Below, piece after piece: positions 5,339 to 6,653 of a stretch of DNA of 6,653 nt. Below the pieces are notes generated by a model, which saw only the letters and a program-made list of their open reading frames with translations, was not told the DNA's origin and searched no databases. Each line of letters starts with the position of its first letter. The stretch's first letter is position 1. This stretch comes from CAZEPT01 sp964514225 (GTDB lineage: Bacteria > Patescibacteriota > Minisyncoccia > Phycocordibacterales > UBA9973): the NCBI GenBank assembly GCA_964514225.1, contig CAZEPT010000037.1, forward strand, positions 1 to 6,653, in the 5' to 3' direction. The translations under genes were made by a program, and so were the position numbers.

Positions 5339-6400
5339 TTATTTTGTTTCTTCAAGATAGGCAAGCGTCATTCTTTGTTCTTTTGGTTCGAAGAGTGTTA
5401 CTTGGAAGTTGTAGCTCTTACCGAGTTCCAATTTCTCACGGAGTTTTGCTTCTGAAGCAAAGAGGGAATTATGGACAAGTCCTGCAACACCTTCTTTGAT
5501 AGAAACGAGGGCACCATGCTTGTTGTACTTAATGACAACACCTTTGATGATATCTCCTTTCTTGAGCTTCGCTTCAAATTCCTTCCATGGATTATCTTTG
5601 AGTGCTTTGATAGAAAGAGAAATCTTTCCTTCTTTGATCTCAATGATTTTCGCTTTGATCGGATCTCCAACTTTAAACATTTGTTTCAAGTCTTCAACGA
5701 GGCCCCAGTCGATTTCAGAAATGTGGACGAGCCCTTCTAATCCTTCTTCGAGCTTGAGGAAGATTCCGAAGTCAACGAGTCCTGAGACTGACGTTTGTAC
5801 TTCATCACCGAGATGATACTTTTCGATCAAACCATTTTTTTCTTGAGAGTCGTTTGTCTTTTCAGAGAAGATGAGTTTTCCTTCTTTTGGTATTGCTGTA
5901 ATGATTTGTGCTGAAATTTTCTTACCGATAAGCTTTCGGAGTTCTTTCAAGATTTTTTCCTTGTCAGAATCTTCAACTCGTGGGTAGTTCTCAGTGCTCA
6001 ATTGTGATGCAGGAAGGAATCCAACGATACCTTGCCAATCAATAATGAGTCCTCCTTTGTTCGCATCCTTGATAACGATATCGAGGAGTGTCTTTGCTTT
6101 CATGTATTTCTCAGCGTCACTCCAGATGAGCGCTTGTTTTGCTTCTTTAAGAGAGAGCTCAACATAGCCATCTTCGTTTTCAACTGCGACGATCTTTGCT
6201 TTCACGATATCCCCGATGTTCATCTTCTTGATGATGTCTCGAGTATTCATGAACTCACGTCCAAAGATGATACCTGTTCGGAAAGGTCTGAGATCGATGT
6301 AGATCGCTGACTTTTTGATTTCAATTACTGGCCCTTCAACAAGCATTTCTACTTGGAGTGGCGCCATTCCTTTTTCGTATAAACTTTTTATATCTGTCAT
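5339..6400 (-). CDS. rpsA: Ribosomal protein S1, four-domain form
   Basis: S1 binds single-stranded, U-rich mRNA and helps ribosomes load it. Of 353 residues, four S1 (OB-fold) repeats are seen at about 18-85, 102-180, 198-265 and 281-348. Repeat 3 has the most typical sequence, GLVDFGIFLKLEEGLEGLVH (207-226), and repeat 4 has GALVSIKEGVAGLVHNSLF (296-314). Repeats 1 and 2 are divergent, as is usual for the ribosome-anchoring domains. E. coli S1 has six repeats (557 residues), so this is a short form, like those of several other phyla. ATG 6398-6400 has no Shine-Dalgarno; eight U and a hairpin stand directly in front of it. ATG at codon 12 is an alternative, but would cut into the N-terminal segment. 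Convergent with dgkA; likely self-regulated (inference). Confidence 0.93.
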   Translation of the reverse strand: MTDIKSLYEKGMAPLQVEMLVEGPVIEIKKSAIYIDLRPFRTGIIFGREFMNTRDIIKKMNIGDIVKAKIVAVENEDGYVELSLKEAKQALIWSDAEKYMKAKTLLDIVIKDANKGGLIIDWQGIVGFLPASQLSTENYPRVEDSDKEKILKELRKLIGKKISAQIITAIPKEGKLIFSEKTNDSQEKNGLIEKYHLGDEVQTSVSGLVDFGIFLKLEEGLEGLVHISEIDWGLVEDLKQMFKVGDPIKAKIIEIKEGKISLSIKALKDNPWKEFEAKLKKGDIIKGVVIKYNKHGALVSIKEGVAGLVHNSLFASEAKLREKLELGKSYNFQVTLFEPKEQRMTLAYLEETK

Positions 6401-6424
6401 AAAAAAAACCGCTTCTAGAGCGGG
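6401..6424 (-). terminator. Hairpin plus U8 touching the rpsA start: likely attenuator
   Basis: On the minus strand CCGCT (6419-6423) pairs with AGCGG (6409-6413) around a 5-nt loop, followed directly by eight T (6408-6401) and then the rpsA ATG. This is the form of a Rho-independent terminator with a short GC stem. It lies downstream of the predicted rpsA promoter, so transcripts from that promoter must pass it. In the plus direction the T-run is missing. Role (attenuator, leftover terminator, or S1-binding site) is inferred. Confidence 0.65.
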
Positions 6425-6468
6425 ATAATAAATTTTAGCTTCTTATTTCTGCCATGCGGGCCAACCAT
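6415..6468 (-). CDS. Possible 17-codon leader ORF of rpsA
   Basis: ATG 6466-6468 opens a frame of 17 codons that ends with TAG at 6415-6417, inside the loop of the attenuator hairpin. The peptide would be MVGPHGRNKKLKFIIPL. AGAG lies 8 nt before the ATG, a weak ribosome site. A ribosome reaching the stop would cover the left arm of the hairpin and could stop it forming. Short frames like this also arise by chance, and the ATG overlaps the loop of a leader hairpin (6463-6475). Confidence 0.25.
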   Translation of the reverse strand: MVGPHGRNKKLKFIIPL

Positions 6469-6488
6469 AAGGGTTACTCTAAAATCCA
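6429..6488 (-). promoter_or_regulatory. Structured rpsA leader (three-stem fold)
   Basis: On the minus strand TGGATTTTAG (6479-6488) can pair with CTAAAATTTA (6429-6438), including two G-U pairs. This closes a junction with two small hairpins: AACC/GGTT around CTTAT (6463-6475) and GCC/GGC around CGCAT (6451-6461). The two hairpins share the sequence CCCnnATGG, 13 nt apart. The fold has the outline of a riboswitch or ribosomal-protein leader, but it matches no class I can name, and the small stems are only 3-4 bp. Confidence 0.4.
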
Positions 6489-6503
6489 ACTACTAATAGA
6501 GAT

Positions 6504-6532
6504 ACTATACTAGATTTACCCAGAAAATGCAA
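6504..6532 (-). promoter_or_regulatory. Promoter of rpsA
   Basis: On the minus strand TTGCAT (6527-6532), 17 bp, then TATAGT (6504-6509). The predicted start is near 6497, giving a leader of about 97 nt. A second possible -10 box, TATTAT (6425-6430), would start transcripts inside the attenuator hairpin and avoid it, but it has no convincing -35 box. Confidence 0.5.
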
Positions 6533-6566
6533 ATTTACCCCGTCGCTCGCGAGTGACAGGGTAAAT
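6533..6566. repeat. Long imperfect hairpin with GGGTAAAT arms
   Basis: ATTTACCC (6533-6540) pairs with GGGTAAAT (6559-6566). After one mismatch (6541/6558) the stem continues for 6 bp (6542-6547 with 6552-6557, one G-T) to a CGCG loop. A further copy of ATTTACCC stands at 6514-6521, between the -35 and -10 boxes of the rpsA promoter. It may be a second terminator hairpin for the upstream gene (TTTGCATTTT follows on the minus strand) or an operator. Confidence 0.6.
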
Positions 6567-6596
6567 AAAAAAGAGCGCTCCGTGATGAAGCGCTCT
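6567..6596 (-). terminator. Rho-independent terminator of the gene upstream of rpsA
   Basis: On the minus strand AGAGCGCT (6589-6596) pairs perfectly with AGCGCTCT (6572-6579) around a 9-nt loop, followed by T5 (6571-6567) and more T-rich sequence. It ends transcription coming from the gene beyond the right edge, so rpsA needs its own promoter. Confidence 0.88.
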
Positions 6597-6624
6597 CCCT
6601 AGGTTGAGTTAGGGTTGAAATTAG

Positions 6625-6651
6625 TTACTGTTTGGTGAATTTAACCACCTG
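6625..6651 (-). CDS. Last codons of a gene running in from the right edge (uncertain frame)
   Basis: A minus-strand frame entering from the edge reads QVVKFTKQ and stops with TAA at 6625-6627, about 30 bp before a good terminator. A gene must end near here because the terminator serves the minus strand. A second frame also stays open to a stop close by (ending LNSPNSN), so the choice rests only on the look of the residues. The product cannot be named from eight residues. Confidence 0.3.
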   Translation of the reverse strand, partial: QVVKFTKQ

Positions 6652-6653
6652 GT

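Noticed and set aside
5094..5360. 88-codon plus-strand frame overlapping dgkA and the terminator
   Set aside because: Frame-shifted shadow of dgkA that runs through the terminator into the rpsA tail.
5471..6310. Several plus-strand frames of about 90-105 codons antisense to rpsA
   Set aside because: They mirror the clear four-repeat S1 frame, and have no promoters or recognisable domains.
1..6653. CRISPR array, insertion sequence, phage or defence genes
   Set aside because: No spaced repeats, transposase, integrase or other accessory gene is present; all the long frames are core housekeeping genes.

Overview
This window looks like a piece of chromosome from a small-genome bacterium of the Candidate Phyla Radiation (Patescibacteria, probably a Parcubacteria-like lineage). 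That is inferred from compact single-function housekeeping genes, low-to-moderate GC, short versions of ribosomal protein S1 (four S1 domains) and Fmt, almost no Shine-Dalgarno sequences, and a tRNA gene without an encoded CCA end. Nothing was searched against a database, so the lineage is a judgement. The standard code fits: eight complete genes end in TAA or TAG, and no gene is broken by an in-frame TGA.

Layout from left to right. A tRNA-Asn(GUU) gene lies on the minus strand at the left edge with its own promoter. Reading the other way, an extended -10 promoter leads into a leader of about 200 nt. This leader holds a possible leaderless 33-codon ORF and two perfect hairpins, and is followed by the ribosome hibernation factor gene hpf. 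A strong two-way terminator (746-779) separates hpf from a convergent minus-strand operon read lepB-hisS-def-fmt: signal peptidase I, histidyl-tRNA synthetase, peptide deformylase and Met-tRNA formyltransferase. At 4137-4225 this operon's promoter is back to back with that of pth (peptidyl-tRNA hydrolase), and pth is followed by dgkA (diacylglycerol/undecaprenol kinase family). A perfect 18-bp inverted repeat (5291-5328) forms a two-way terminator between dgkA and the convergent gene rpsA (ribosomal protein S1). The last 250 bases hold the rpsA promoter and leader, a terminator for the next gene upstream, and possibly that gene's last codons.

Functionally the window is about making and finishing proteins: charging His, formylating and deformylating the initiator Met, recycling peptidyl-tRNA, mRNA binding by S1, ribosome hibernation, signal-peptide removal, and one lipid-kinase gene for envelope precursor recycling.

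The genes are ordinary; the control regions are the interesting part. (1) The predicted transcription starts of lepB, pth, dgkA and the small ORF before hpf all fall 0-2 nt from the start codon, suggesting leaderless mRNAs as a local rule. (2) rpsA has the opposite design: a structured leader of about 97 nt ends in a GC hairpin plus eight U that directly touch the AUG. This resembles an attenuator and may also be an S1-binding U tract, and a 17-codon ORF stops inside the hairpin loop. (3) The hpf leader is the other long structured leader, and hpf is the only gene here with a clear Shine-Dalgarno. The two genes with elaborate leaders are both ribosome-associated factors.
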